From the NCBI GenBank assembly GCA_902581795.1, contig CACHPL010000001.1, positions 186,001-250,000 of the forward strand: 64,000 bases of DNA, in the 5' to 3' direction. Source of the stretch: an uncultured Pelagibacteraceae bacterium. GTDB lineage: Bacteria; Pseudomonadota; Alphaproteobacteria; Pelagibacterales; Pelagibacteraceae. Made by a program: the position numbers and the translations under genes. Each line of letters begins with the position of its first letter. Position 1 is the first letter of the stretch. Below are positions 19,389-33,192 of the stretch, one piece after another. The notes beneath the pieces were generated by a model. The model was not told where the DNA came from, did no database searches, and saw nothing but the letters and a program-made list of their open reading frames with translations.

Positions 19389-19422
19389 TGACGCAATTTC
19401 TGACGCAATACCGACGCACTGA
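19389..19422. repeat. three short GACGCA direct repeats
   Basis: GACGCA occurs three times with 12 and 11 base spacing, just upstream of the orphan exported gene and 50-85 bases from the right tmRNA-end repeat. A fourth copy lies at about 18929 near the left end of the same interval. These could be arm-type recombinase sites or operator repeats. The observation is direct; the function is not. Confidence 0.5.
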
Positions 19423-19472
19423 ATAACCAGTTTTGGGCTTTAGGTTGTAAAATAATTATTATATAACGAGGA

Positions 19473-19515
19473 TTAACGAAATGAGGTTAAGGGCACCTGG
19501 CAACAGAACACCCCT
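19473..19515 (+). repeat. right copy of tmRNA 3'-end direct repeat (attR-like remnant)
   Basis: A diverged copy of 18829-18871, 644 bp downstream in the same orientation, with the 19-base core gggcacctggcaacagaac intact. The GGGGC/GCCCC helix is damaged here (G to A changes on both arms), and no tag frame or tRNA-like part accompanies it, so it is a fragment and not a second tmRNA. It ends 8 bp before the methyltransferase gene. Confidence 0.75.
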
Positions 19516-19523
19516 AAAAAAAT

Positions 19524-20333
19524 ATGATGAATACAATAATCCACAATTTAAAAACCCCACATAAAATACCTTTAAAAATATTAAGAAAAATTATTTTTCT
19601 ATACAAAAAAAGGAAATATGAGGCAGATGTTTTTGAGACTAAACAAAATAAAAAATTTGAAGACTTAAATTTGAATAGAACTAAAGGTAAAAAAAAAATA
19701 GATGAAATTAAAAATAAATATAAATTTTTGAACAGAGAAATGTCGTCTGAGCATGAATTACTTTTTTCTTCCATTTCATTAAAGCCTGAAATAAAAGTTG
19801 AAAACATATTAGAAATCGGAACATTTGATGGAGCAAACGCTTTTTTGTTGTCAAAATTGTTTGAAAACTCAAAAATTGATACCATAGATTTGAGTAGCAA
19901 GGAAAGTGATTTTAAAAACTTTTATAACAGAAAACATAATGTAGAGAAATTTATAAGCGATAGAGATAACTTGTTGTTAAAAAGTAATAATATAAAGTTC
20001 ATCGAACTAAATTCTGTTAAATTAACTTTTTCTCAAAAAAAATATGACTTAATATGGATAGATGGAGCTCATGGATATCCTGTCTGTTGTATTGATATAA
20101 TGAATTCCCTAAAACTTATAAATGAAAAGGGACACATAATGGTTGATGATATTTCATTAGAAAATGATGTTAATCATAGAATGTATTATTCTATCGCAGG
20201 ATTTGATACTTTAAAAGAATTAGAAAAAAATAATATTATTAAATTTAATTTGTTTTATAAAAGACTGGATTCAAATAGTAATTGCGAAAAGAAAAAAATA
20301 AAATATATTGCTCTAGTTGAAAAATTGAGATGA
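19524..20333 (+). CDS. class I SAM-dependent methyltransferase
   Basis: The 269-residue protein has a SAM-binding motif I (ILEIGTFDGANAF, about residues 93-105), an acidic residue at the end of strand 2 (TIDLSS), and a motif IDGAHGYPVCCIDI followed by HIMVDDIS. This fits the Methyltransf_24-like group of class I enzymes. The N-terminal 80 residues are very Lys/Asn-rich and unassigned. The substrate is unknown; similar genes often methylate sugars or surface polymers. It begins 8 bp after the tmRNA-end repeat, so it may belong to the same accessory locus. A second in-frame ATG follows the first directly. Confidence 0.8.
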   Translation: MMNTIIHNLKTPHKIPLKILRKIIFLYKKRKYEADVFETKQNKKFEDLNLNRTKGKKKIDEIKNKYKFLNREMSSEHELLFSSISLKPEIKVENILEIGTFDGANAFLLSKLFENSKIDTIDLSSKESDFKNFYNRKHNVEKFISDRDNLLLKSNNIKFIELNSVKLTFSQKKYDLIWIDGAHGYPVCCIDIMNSLKLINEKGHIMVDDISLENDVNHRMYYSIAGFDTLKELEKNNIIKFNLFYKRLDSNSNCEKKKIKYIALVEKLR

Positions 20334-20348
20334 TGGTAATAAAACTGA

Positions 20349-20720
20349 CTACTCAATAAATTTTTTTAAATTAGGCTCAAAATATTTTGGTCCCTTCATG
20401 ACTTTACCATTATCATTATAAATTGGTTTGCCATCTTCGCCTAATTTACTCATATTTGACCTTTGTACTTCGTCGAAACATTTGTCTAAATCTATTCCAA
20501 AAGCATGGCCGGCTCCATATGTTACATACAAAATATCAGTAAGCGAATCAGCAACTTCTTTGAGGTTTTTTTCTTTTATTGCCTCCTCAAACTCATCTAG
20601 CTCCTCTTTAATTAAATCATACCTTAACTTTACTATTTTATCTGATGGAAACTTAGCTTTTTTCTTAACTTCCTGACCAAAAGTTTCCATAAATTTTTTA
20701 ACATCATTAAAATTTGTCAT
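20349..20720 (-). CDS. MazG-like / phosphoribosyl-ATP pyrophosphohydrolase-like nucleotide hydrolase
   Basis: A 123-residue all-alpha protein with the MazG-superfamily metal motif: an EELDEFEEA helix (about residues 35-43), then EVADSLTDILYVTYG (about 55-69). The C-terminal part (KLGEDGKPIYNDNGKVMKGP) resembles the HisE/PRA-PH-like MazG proteins also found in phages. It probably hydrolyses nucleoside triphosphates to monophosphates and pyrophosphate. No his genes lie nearby, so a role in histidine synthesis is not supported. It is divergent from fumC. Confidence 0.8.
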   Translation of the reverse strand: MTNFNDVKKFMETFGQEVKKKAKFPSDKIVKLRYDLIKEELDEFEEAIKEKNLKEVADSLTDILYVTYGAGHAFGIDLDKCFDEVQRSNMSKLGEDGKPIYNDNGKVMKGPKYFEPNLKKFIE

Positions 20721-20787
20721 AAAATCTCCACACTCGATTTGTAAATTATTTACAATTATACATGCTTAATATATCTTGGATACATCA

Positions 20788-22176
20788 ATGAAATATAGAA
20801 CTGAATTTGATTCTATAGGTAAAATAAAAGTTCCTGGTGATAAGTATTGGGGTGCTTCAACTCAAAGGTCAAACAAATACTTCGATATTGGGGATTTGCT
20901 AGTCAGACCTATTTTAATTCAATCAATTGGAATTGTAAAAAAAGCTGCTGCAATAGTTAATTCAAAAAATGGAGATCTAGATAAAAAACTTAGCAAATAT
21001 ATTGTTAGAGCATCTGAAGAAGTTATAAGAGGCAAGCTTAATGATCACTTCCCGTTAAAAGTTTGGCAAACCGGTTCTGGAACTCAAACTAATATGAATG
21101 TAAATGAAGTAATTTCAAACAGAGCTATACAGATGATGGGTGGAAAAATGGGAACAAAAAAACCTGTACATCCAAATGATCATGTAAATAAATCACAATC
21201 TACAAACGACGTATTCCCAACTGCAATGCATATAGCTATAGCTACGAAAACAAAAAATATGCTTTTACCCTCTCTAAGATTACTTGAAAAAGAAATTGAC
21301 AAAAAAGTTAAACAGTTTGGAAGTATAGTAAAATTAGGTAGAACGCATTTACAGGACGCAACACCGTTAACTCTAGGACAAGAATTTTCAGGTTACCATT
21401 CACAATTAAAAACATGCATTTATAGAATAGAAAGAGCTTTGGGAGAGATATACTTCCTAGCGCAGGGTGGTACGGCTGTGGGTACTGGCTTGAATACTAA
21501 AAAAGGTTTTGATAAAAAAATTGTAAATGAAATAAAAAAAATAACAAAACTACCATTTAAACCATCTAAAAATAAATTTGCTGCTTTAGCTTCTCATGAT
21601 CCAGTTGTTAATTTCTCCGGAACCATGAACACTACCGCGGTTTGTCTTATGAAAATTGCAAACGACATAAGGTTCCTTGGATCTGGACCAAGAGCAGGTT
21701 ATGGAGAACTTATTTTGCCTGAAAATGAACCTGGATCTTCTATAATGCCTGGAAAAGTTAATCCTACGCAATGTGAAGCTGTTACCATGGTATGTGTGAA
21801 AGTAATTGGTAATCACAATGGTATAACAATGGCAGGATCACACGGTCATTTTGAATTAAATGTTTTTAAACCTTTAATAATTCATAACATTTTGCAATCA
21901 ATAAAAATTATGTCTGATTCATCTAAAGCTTTCGCCAAGTATTGTATTAAGGGACTTAAGGCGGATAAAAAAAGGATTAAATCACTTCTTGATAATTCAT
22001 TGATGTTAGTGACGGCTCTTTCTCCAAAAATAGGTTATGACAACGCTGCAAAAATTGCAAAACTAGCTCATAAAAATGGAACCACACTAAAAGAAGAAGC
22101 TTTGAAAACTGGCCTAATAAATGAAAGAGAATTTGCAAAGATTGTTAATCCAAAAAAAATGGTTAAACCAAAATAG
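20788..22176 (+). CDS. fumC: fumarase class II
   Basis: From the ATG at 20788 the enzyme has 462 residues, close to E. coli FumC (467). It shows the fumarase/aspartase superfamily signature [11 protein letters not shown] (about residue 314), plus [14 protein letters not shown] and [10 protein letters not shown] segments that carry active-site residues. It interconverts fumarate and malate in the TCA cycle. An upstream TTG at 20776 would add four residues and is less likely. The QDATP and TGSGTQ segments favour FumC over aspartase or adenylosuccinate lyase. Confidence 0.96.
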   Translation: MKYRTEFDSIGKIKVPGDKYWGASTQRSNKYFDIGDLLVRPILIQSIGIVKKAAAIVNSKNGDLDKKLSKYIVRASEEVIRGKLNDHFPLKVWQTGSGTQTNMNVNEVISNRAIQMMGGKMGTKKPVHPNDHVNKSQSTNDVFPTAMHIAIATKTKNMLLPSLRLLEKEIDKKVKQFGSIVKLGRTHLQDATPLTLGQEFSGYHSQLKTCIYRIERALGEIYFLAQGGTAVGTGLNTKKGFDKKIVNEIKKITKLPFKPSKNKFAALASHDPVVNFSGTMNTTAVCLMKIANDIRFLGSGPRAGYGELILPENEPGSSIMPGKVNPTQCEAVTMVCVKVIGNHNGITMAGSHGHFELNVFKPLIIHNILQSIKIMSDSSKAFAKYCIKGLKADKKRIKSLLDNSLMLVTALSPKIGYDNAAKIAKLAHKNGTTLKEEALKTGLINEREFAKIVNPKKMVKPK

Positions 22177-22186
22177 TTAAAACTTC

Positions 22187-23659
22187 TTATTCGCTATAAG
22201 TAATTTCTTTAGCAAACCTTTTTATTTTAAAGAAATCAAAAATATCTAACGCAGTATTATTTATTACAACCTCGTTAAAACTTTTCTCGATATCTGATAA
22301 GGTTTTTTTGCCTAATCTTTCATTGTTATTTTTTATTATTTCTTTAAATTTTATTTTATTATTGTTAATATCTATAAAGCCATTTGCTAGGATGCTTATA
22401 TCTTTTTCAGAAAAATCATAAATATCAAATTTTCTAAAGAATTTTGCTGGATCTGTTGATGAAAATTTAAAACTAAATTTAATTGATTGATAACCTCCAA
22501 TATCTGAATATTCAATCTGGTAATCTATTTTACTACCAAAAGGCAAGTTAGCAGTTGCATCATTAATTTTAACATCACCATTTTCGAAAATAATTATTGC
22601 TGTCGAATTGTTTATTTTTCCCAAGAAGGAATTTGAGCTTTTATTAAATATTTTTATTTTTCCATTAATCTTCTTACTTATACTCGAAATAATAGGCTGG
22701 CTATTTAAAGAAGGCGCAAAATAATAATAAAGTAACTTTCTTAGGGCTACTTTATTGATATCAAAATTCAAATTGAAATAAAAATTATTTTTAAATTGAA
22801 TATTTCCATTTATCTTGGAATTTAAAAATTTATTTCTTACGAATGAGTCTTTGATTGAGAAACTATCATTCCCATTAAAATTGATTAAGAGAATTGTTTT
22901 TAATAAATCAAATTTTAGTTCTCCCGATTGATATTCTATAGTACTATTAGGTTCAAAATTAATATCAAGAAAAATATCAAGTTTTGGAATAGATAAAGAA
23001 AAAAACTTTTTTTTATTTTTTTCTCCTAAAAATTTTATATTTATTTTATTTTTTGAGAAAATTGAATTAGAAATTATTTCATTTTTATTTTTCTTAAATT
23101 TTTGACTTAAATTAAAATTTTTGAAACTTAATGTTTCTTTTTGATCGTTTATAAAAAAAATCTCATTATCCCTAAAAACTAAATCCTTATTTTTTTTTAA
23201 AGAAAAAAACTTAATAAAATTTTTAATATTTTTTGGATTGAATTTTATTTTTTGTTTTGAAACGACAAATTTTTTATAATTAAAATCTTTTATATTTCCT
23301 AAATTAGAAGAGGATAACAAAATATAAAAATTTTCCAAAAATATAGAATTGCTTTTTTTATCATCAAAATATAACTCTACTTCATTAAAATACAACCTAG
23401 GTGTTGGAAAAAATTTATAAGATATATCACCTTTAATTTTTGGCTCTATTTTGAAATTTGAATTAATTTGTTTTTCTACAAATTGTCTGTGAAGGTCGTA
23501 ATTAAATGTCACAGGTCTTACAAAATAAAATATTACAAAAAAAACAAATAGGGTTATTAATCCTAATAAAATTGTTTTTTTACTAACTCCTATTTTAAAT
23601 TTATTAACACTTAATAAATTTAACCATGACTTAATTATTTTAATTGCTGAAGTTTTCAT
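22187..23659 (-). CDS. AsmA-like envelope protein
   Basis: The 490-residue protein has one N-terminal membrane helix (about residues 28-47) followed by an AsmA-type start (VEKQINSNFKIEPKIKGDISYKFFP) and a long beta-rich, Lys/Asn/Phe-rich periplasmic region. AsmA-like proteins are thought to bridge inner and outer membranes and carry phospholipids. Similarity is mostly in the N-terminal 110 residues and the C-terminal third; the middle is poorly conserved. It is convergent with fumC (10 bp apart) and divergent from uvrD (47 bp). Confidence 0.75.
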   Translation of the reverse strand: MKTSAIKIIKSWLNLLSVNKFKIGVSKKTILLGLITLFVFFVIFYFVRPVTFNYDLHRQFVEKQINSNFKIEPKIKGDISYKFFPTPRLYFNEVELYFDDKKSNSIFLENFYILLSSSNLGNIKDFNYKKFVVSKQKIKFNPKNIKNFIKFFSLKKNKDLVFRDNEIFFINDQKETLSFKNFNLSQKFKKNKNEIISNSIFSKNKINIKFLGEKNKKKFFSLSIPKLDIFLDINFEPNSTIEYQSGELKFDLLKTILLINFNGNDSFSIKDSFVRNKFLNSKINGNIQFKNNFYFNLNFDINKVALRKLLYYYFAPSLNSQPIISSISKKINGKIKIFNKSSNSFLGKINNSTAIIIFENGDVKINDATANLPFGSKIDYQIEYSDIGGYQSIKFSFKFSSTDPAKFFRKFDIYDFSEKDISILANGFIDINNNKIKFKEIIKNNNERLGKKTLSDIEKSFNEVVINNTALDIFDFFKIKRFAKEITYSE

Positions 23660-23706
23660 TAGGTTGTTTTATAAGCATATAGAAACGAAATTTAAAGTAC
23701 CTGAAT

Positions 23707-25742
23707 ATGAAAGAAAAAAGAAATTTTTTAAGTGGATTAAATAAACAGCAAATATCAGCTGTCTTAAATACAGAGGGTCCAACATTGGTAGTTGCTGGAG
23801 CGGGATCGGGAAAAACAAAGGTACTTACGTCTAGGTTAGCGTACATAGTTGATGAAAAGAAAGCCTGGTCAAATCAAATACTTTGTGTAACTTTCACTAA
23901 CAAAGCGGCAAAGGAAATGAGGGACAGGGTGATTAAAATCATTGGTGGTAAAATCAATTCTTTACCATGGTTAGGAACTTTTCATTCAATTAGTGTAAAA
24001 TTTTTAAGAAGACACGCTGAAGCTTTAGGAATTAAGAGCAACTTTTCTATTATCGATACAGATGATCAAAAAAAACTTATAAAAAATATTTGTAAAGCTG
24101 AAAATATAGATGCAAAAAAAATTTCTCCTCAATTTATATTATCTTTAATTGATCAGTGGAAAAATAAAGGTTTTCTTCCAGAAGAAGTCAAATTACAAAA
24201 AAAAAATATTTTTGAAAATCAAATATTAAAGGTCTATAAAATTTATCAAAATAAAATTAGAGATTTAAATTCTTGTGATTTTGGTGATTTAATTCTTTAT
24301 AGTGTTAAGTTATTTGAAAAAAATCCTGAAATAAGAAAAATATATTCAAATAACTTTAAATATATTCTTGTTGATGAATATCAGGATACAAATTTTATTC
24401 AAAATAAATGGTTGCAACTTTTAGTTAATGATAAGAAAAATATATGTTGCGTTGGTGATGATGACCAATCAATTTATAGCTGGAGAGGAGCTGAAATAAA
24501 AAATTTTTTGAGCTTCGATAAAGTTTATAATAACTGTAAAGTTTTCAGGCTAGAACAGAATTATAGATCGACAAAAAATATTTTAGAAACTGCATCTTTT
24601 TTAATTTCACATAATAAAGATAGATTAGGAAAAAAACTTTGGTCAGAGGGAGATGTTGGTGACACAGTAAAATTGAATTGTTATAAAAATGGTAAAGAAG
24701 AAGCGGGAGAAATTGGTGGCATTATAGAAGACTGCGCTAAAAATAGTAATTCTTTAAACGATATGGCCATACTTGTCAGAGCAATTTATCAAACTCGAGA
24801 GTTTGAGGAAAGATTTCTTAAAATAGGTATAAGTTATAGGATTATCGGAGGAATAAAATTTTACGAAAGAGCTGAAGTTAAAGACGCTATATGTTATTTG
24901 CGATTAATTAATCAAAAATTTGATGATTTAGCTTTTGAAAGAATATTGAATACACCTAAAAGAGGATTGGGAGAAGCAACAATAAAACAACTTTATGAAT
25001 TTTCTAATAAAAATAAAATTTGCTTAGAAGACTCCTCTCGTAAATTATTAGAAACAAATCAATTAAAACCCAAAATTAAGTCTACAGTAAAACATTTATT
25101 AGAATTGATAAATAAATGGAGATCTGACCTAAAAAAAAAGAAACACTATGATTTGTTAAAAATTGTTTTAGATGAGTCAGGTTACTCTGCAATGTTGAAA
25201 AACAAAAAAGATCTTGAAAACGAAAATAGAATAGAAAATTTAAAAGAACTCCTAAGAGCAATGCATGACTATGATAATTTACAGGGATTTTTAGAACACG
25301 TTGCTCTTGCCACATCTATTGATCAGGAATGGCAGAAGGAAAAGGTGAATATAATGACTATGCACGCAGCAAAAGGTTTAGAATTTGATATGGTATTTTT
25401 ACCTGGATGGGAAGAAGGTTTGTTTCCACACCAAAAATCATTGGAGGAAAAAGGAGATTTTGCTCTAGAGGAGGAAAGGAGGCTTGCTTATGTAGGGATC
25501 ACAAGGGCCAAGAAGAGAGCATATATATCTTTTGCGATGCAAAGATCTTGGCATGGTGAATGGATGGATAGTTTGCCTTCTAGATTTGTTAATGAACTTC
25601 CAGATGAAGGGGTTGAAAAAAATGAAGATCCGGTAAAAGAAATTCCTGAAGATTTTGATTTTAATCAAGACAATCTTATTGGAGATAATGAAGAATATAG
25701 AAGTCCTGGATGGGCAAGACTTAAAAAAAAATTAACTAAATA

Positions 25743-25743
<1 letters not shown>
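23707..25743 (+). CDS. uvrD: UvrD/PcrA-type superfamily 1 DNA helicase
   Basis: The 678-residue SF1A helicase has LNKQQISAV (Q motif), Walker A AGAGSGKT, the DEYQDTN Walker B, GDDDQSIYSWRGA (motif III), FRLEQNYRST (motif IV), NIMTMHAAKGLEFDMVF (motif V) and EEERRLAYVGITRAKK (motif VI). It unwinds DNA 3' to 5' in nucleotide-excision and mismatch repair. The C-terminus is about 40 residues shorter than E. coli UvrD. Rep is a possible alternative, but UvrD/PcrA fits better. Its stop overlaps the pepP ATG by one base. Confidence 0.94.
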
Positions 25744-30273
<4,530 letters not shown>

Positions 30274-30322
30274 AGTGCTATTAATAGCAAAAAAATTCGA
30301 AAGGGTAAATTAGACTAAAAAG

Positions 30323-31249
30323 CTAAGCGTTTACAGCTAGTCTCTTTTGAATTGTTACGACTTTTCCTATATTAGTTGATGAATTAGGATTTTCTGTAAT
30401 TATAAAGTTCTCTTTATTAGAAAAAACTTTCCTCAAAAAATTATTTGTTAATTCGTGACCACCATGCATACACTTGACCGATCCGATAACTCTCATTCCA
30501 GCCAACATAAAGTCTCCTGATAAGTCAAGAATTTTGTGGTTTACAAATTCTTTTTCAGATCTAAGACCACCTTCATTCATAACCTCTTTACCTTTGACAA
30601 CCACCGCATTTTCTAACGAACCACCCTTTGCTAGGCCTGCTTGCTTTATTTTTTCTATATCCTCATATAAGCAAAAAGTTCTTGCTGAATAAATATCTTT
30701 AAGATTATGATTTTTAAAATCAACATTATTTGTTTGTGTTTTAATTACCGGATTATCATAACTTAAAGTAAATTCTACGTTCAAACTATTATTTTTTGGC
30801 TCAATACTGATAGACTTGCCACTTTCTTCTAAATTTATTTTTTTTACGATTTTTAGATATTTTCTTTTTTTATTCAAATTTTTAATACCACAATTTTTAA
30901 TTAATTTAATAAAATCTTTAGCTGAACCATCCATAATAGGAACTTCGGGACCATCAACACCAATCATAAGATTATCTATTCCACAAATATAAAATGCTGC
31001 CAATAAATGCTCAACGGTTGATACACTTACTCCAAAACTATTTTGAATTTTTGTGCAAAGTTTTGCTGAAGAAACATTTTTGAAGTTTGCCACTATTTCA
31101 TTATTTTTATCTAAGTCGATTCTTTTAAAAACTATCCCGTGATCAGCTTTTGCTGGCTCAATTTTCAAAGTGGATTTTATTCCTGTATGCAAACCTATGC
31201 CTGAAATATTTATAGTTTTTTTGATAGTATGTTGAGCTTCATCCCACAT
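30323..31249 (-). CDS. lpxC: UDP-3-O-acyl-N-acetylglucosamine deacetylase
   Basis: The 308-residue zinc amidase catalyses the committed step of lipid A synthesis. Zinc ligands are visible in TVEHLLAA (H81) and in HKILDLSGD (His and Asp), and the catalytic His lies in MHGGHELTN. Length equals typical LpxC. It follows ftsA by 70 bp, the place where ftsZ would normally be found between ftsA and lpxC. Confidence 0.97.
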   Translation of the reverse strand: MWDEAQHTIKKTINISGIGLHTGIKSTLKIEPAKADHGIVFKRIDLDKNNEIVANFKNVSSAKLCTKIQNSFGVSVSTVEHLLAAFYICGIDNLMIGVDGPEVPIMDGSAKDFIKLIKNCGIKNLNKKRKYLKIVKKINLEESGKSISIEPKNNSLNVEFTLSYDNPVIKTQTNNVDFKNHNLKDIYSARTFCLYEDIEKIKQAGLAKGGSLENAVVVKGKEVMNEGGLRSEKEFVNHKILDLSGDFMLAGMRVIGSVKCMHGGHELTNNFLRKVFSNKENFIITENPNSSTNIGKVVTIQKRLAVNA

Positions 31250-31319
31250 AGGAAAACTATATAGAAATTAAATTTTAAGTTGAAAACAACTAATATTACA
31301 AAACGCTACAGAGAGGATT

Positions 31320-32516
31320 TTAAAAAAAACGTGAAAAAAAACTTGAAATTATTGACTTTTTTTTGTGTACAATTGGTATTGCTTCCGAATGCCAGCCTTT
31401 AAAAATAAGTTCTGCCGCTCCTCTTAAAACTAAAAAATCCTCTTTTTTAATGTTAAAACTATTTTTTTTAGTTTTATCAATATTAATTGATTTTTTAAAA
31501 AAATTTCCTAAATTATTACAAATATTTTCGTCTTCAAAAAATAAATAAACGTTTGAAACAGCATTTTCAATTGAGTAGTAATTCTTATTTTTATTCAATA
31601 GATAATTAACCATTTCCTCAATTCTTGCAGTTATAATATTCTTTAATCTTGGAATACTTATTTTTTCAAAGTCTGACTCTGTGAAGAATTTCTTGTCTAA
31701 ATATTCTGCATTTTTATCCAAAAAGTCATTAAAGTTTAAGTCATTAACTATAGATTTAATTTCGTTTTGTTCTAAAGAACAAAGATTTGTAACGTCTCTA
31801 TAAATAGAATTAGTTCCAAAAGGAAAGGTTTTTAAAAAGATTAAAGAAGAATTTTCGTAAAGTGAATAACTGCTTAGTTCTTCGTCAAAATTAATAATTA
31901 CAAAATTTTTTAAATTTCTATCTTTACTTAACAAATCTATACCACAAGCAAAGGGTTTGTTGATAACTCTATCTACTTTTAAATTATTATTGTCGAAAAT
32001 AATATTTATATTTTTTAAATTTTCTTTAGCCAGGGAGATAAAAGTCATATGCAAACTCAAATGGTCTCCAAAATTATTAAGGGGTATTTTATCTTGTTTG
32101 ACTCCATCAAGAATAAAATTTGAGTTCAATATATGAAGTATTATGTTTTCATTTTGATTTTTTATAATAGAGCTTTTTCCTTCGTTTAAAATATAGTCTA
32201 CATCTCTTTTTTCAACTTTTGATCCGTTAAGTTTTTTAAACCCAGTTAGGTTGGTACAAAAAACCTCTTTTTGATTAATAATAACTGAAACATTTCTAAA
32301 AATACCTTCAATTTTTTCCTCTATTTCTTTTAAATCGTGACTTACGATTTTGCTTGCGAAATCAACATCAATAACTTTACCTTTTTCAATTCCTTTAATT
32401 GTGGAGGTTTTCTTTATTAAAGTTTCAAAATTAGATTTTTCATTTAAGCCAAAAACAGCATATTTAATTTTATCGTTTTCAATTTCTGCTATTAATTTTT
32501 TATCTTTCACATTCAT
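31320..32516 (-). CDS. ftsA: FtsA-like divisome protein with degenerate nucleotide-binding motifs
   Basis: The 398-residue protein lies between ftsQ and lpxC, where ftsA belongs. The C-terminus ends in a basic-aromatic amphipathic stretch (KKKSIISSFFSRFF), the expected membrane-targeting helix. A VSHDLKEIEEKIEG to TGFKKLNG region (about 58-97) matches the FtsA-specific 1C domain. The actin motifs are not recognisable. Phosphate-1 reads IAEIENDKI (about 9-17) instead of a GxDxGTSK form, phosphate-2 reads INFDEELSSYS (about 208-218) instead of DxGGGTTD, and the adenosine loop reads YLFFEDENI (about 324-332) instead of LTGGG. FtsA anchors FtsZ to the membrane; here ATP binding is doubtful. Start is 1 bp from the ftsQ stop. 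Confidence 0.82.
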   Translation of the reverse strand: MNVKDKKLIAEIENDKIKYAVFGLNEKSNFETLIKKTSTIKGIEKGKVIDVDFASKIVSHDLKEIEEKIEGIFRNVSVIINQKEVFCTNLTGFKKLNGSKVEKRDVDYILNEGKSSIIKNQNENIILHILNSNFILDGVKQDKIPLNNFGDHLSLHMTFISLAKENLKNINIIFDNNNLKVDRVINKPFACGIDLLSKDRNLKNFVIINFDEELSSYSLYENSSLIFLKTFPFGTNSIYRDVTNLCSLEQNEIKSIVNDLNFNDFLDKNAEYLDKKFFTESDFEKISIPRLKNIITARIEEMVNYLLNKNKNYYSIENAVSNVYLFFEDENICNNLGNFFKKSINIDKTKKNSFNIKKEDFLVLRGAAELIFKGWHSEAIPIVHKKKSIISSFFSRFF

Positions 32517-32517
32517 T

Positions 32518-33192
32518 TTATTTAAGAACTAGTTGTCCATTAATTCTAAAATCAAAGACTTTGAAATTTTTAAATTCGTTTTTTTGATAAATTTGTAAAA
32601 AATTTTTAAGAGAATTTTTATAATTCATAGAGGGTAACTTTATTACCTTGTTATCTTTTAAAATAATATCCCATCTATTGCTACCAAAATATTTAAACTC
32701 TTTGACAACTTTTGTTTCAAAATTAATTATACTTAATGATTCATAAAATTTTGAAAAAAACTTATCAGCATTTTTACCACTTACTTTTGGTAAATTTATA
32801 AAACCTTGAATTTTATCTTCATAAACTAAATTACCATTTTCCAGTAAAATTTTTCCTTTATTTTCGTCATGAAAAATTCCTATAGGATTATATTCTTTTA
32901 TAGATACAGCGATTTTGTTCGGATAGATTTTTTTGACCTTGAATTCTTTAACAAACTCAAATTTTTTAATTATGTTACCTATATCTCTTCTGCTAATAAA
33001 AATAATATTTTTTCCTTTAAAAGTATCAATTGCTTCCTCTATTTCTTTTCTCTCAAAATTAGAAGCACCGCTTAATTCGATTTTTTTAATGGAGAAAAAA
33101 TTATTATTTTCGTAATTTTTATATTGAAAATTATAAGTAGTGAGTAATATGAATAAGAAAAACCAAAAAAAAAGACTATTTTTTTTTTTCAT
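32518..33192 (-). CDS. ftsQ: FtsQ, divisome POTRA protein
   Basis: The 224-residue bitopic protein has a short cytoplasmic tail, one membrane helix (about residues 7-23), a POTRA domain beginning IKKIELSGASNFERKEIEEAI cut here as about residues 36-105, and the FtsQ beta domain ending in VLK. It links cytoplasmic and periplasmic division proteins. Its ATG overlaps the ddl stop by 4 bp. It is shorter than E. coli FtsQ (276) because the cytoplasmic tail is nearly absent. Confidence 0.9.
   Translation of the reverse strand: MKKKNSLFFWFFLFILLTTYNFQYKNYENNNFFSIKKIELSGASNFERKEIEEAIDTFKGKNIIFISRRDIGNIIKKFEFVKEFKVKKIYPNKIAVSIKEYNPIGIFHDENKGKILLENGNLVYEDKIQGFINLPKVSGKNADKFFSKFYESLSIINFETKVVKEFKYFGSNRWDIILKDNKVIKLPSMNYKNSLKNFLQIYQKNEFKNFKVFDFRINGQLVLK

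Noticed and set aside
19473-19515. A possible second tmRNA
   Set aside because: Only the 3' end of the coding piece is present; there is no tag frame, no acceptor piece and no CCA, and the terminal helix is mutated.
31250-31319. A possible lpxC promoter in the 70 bp after ftsA
   Set aside because: Several TTG and TATA-like hexamers occur, but none has 16-18 bp spacing with good matches on both sides. In AT-rich DNA this is chance level.
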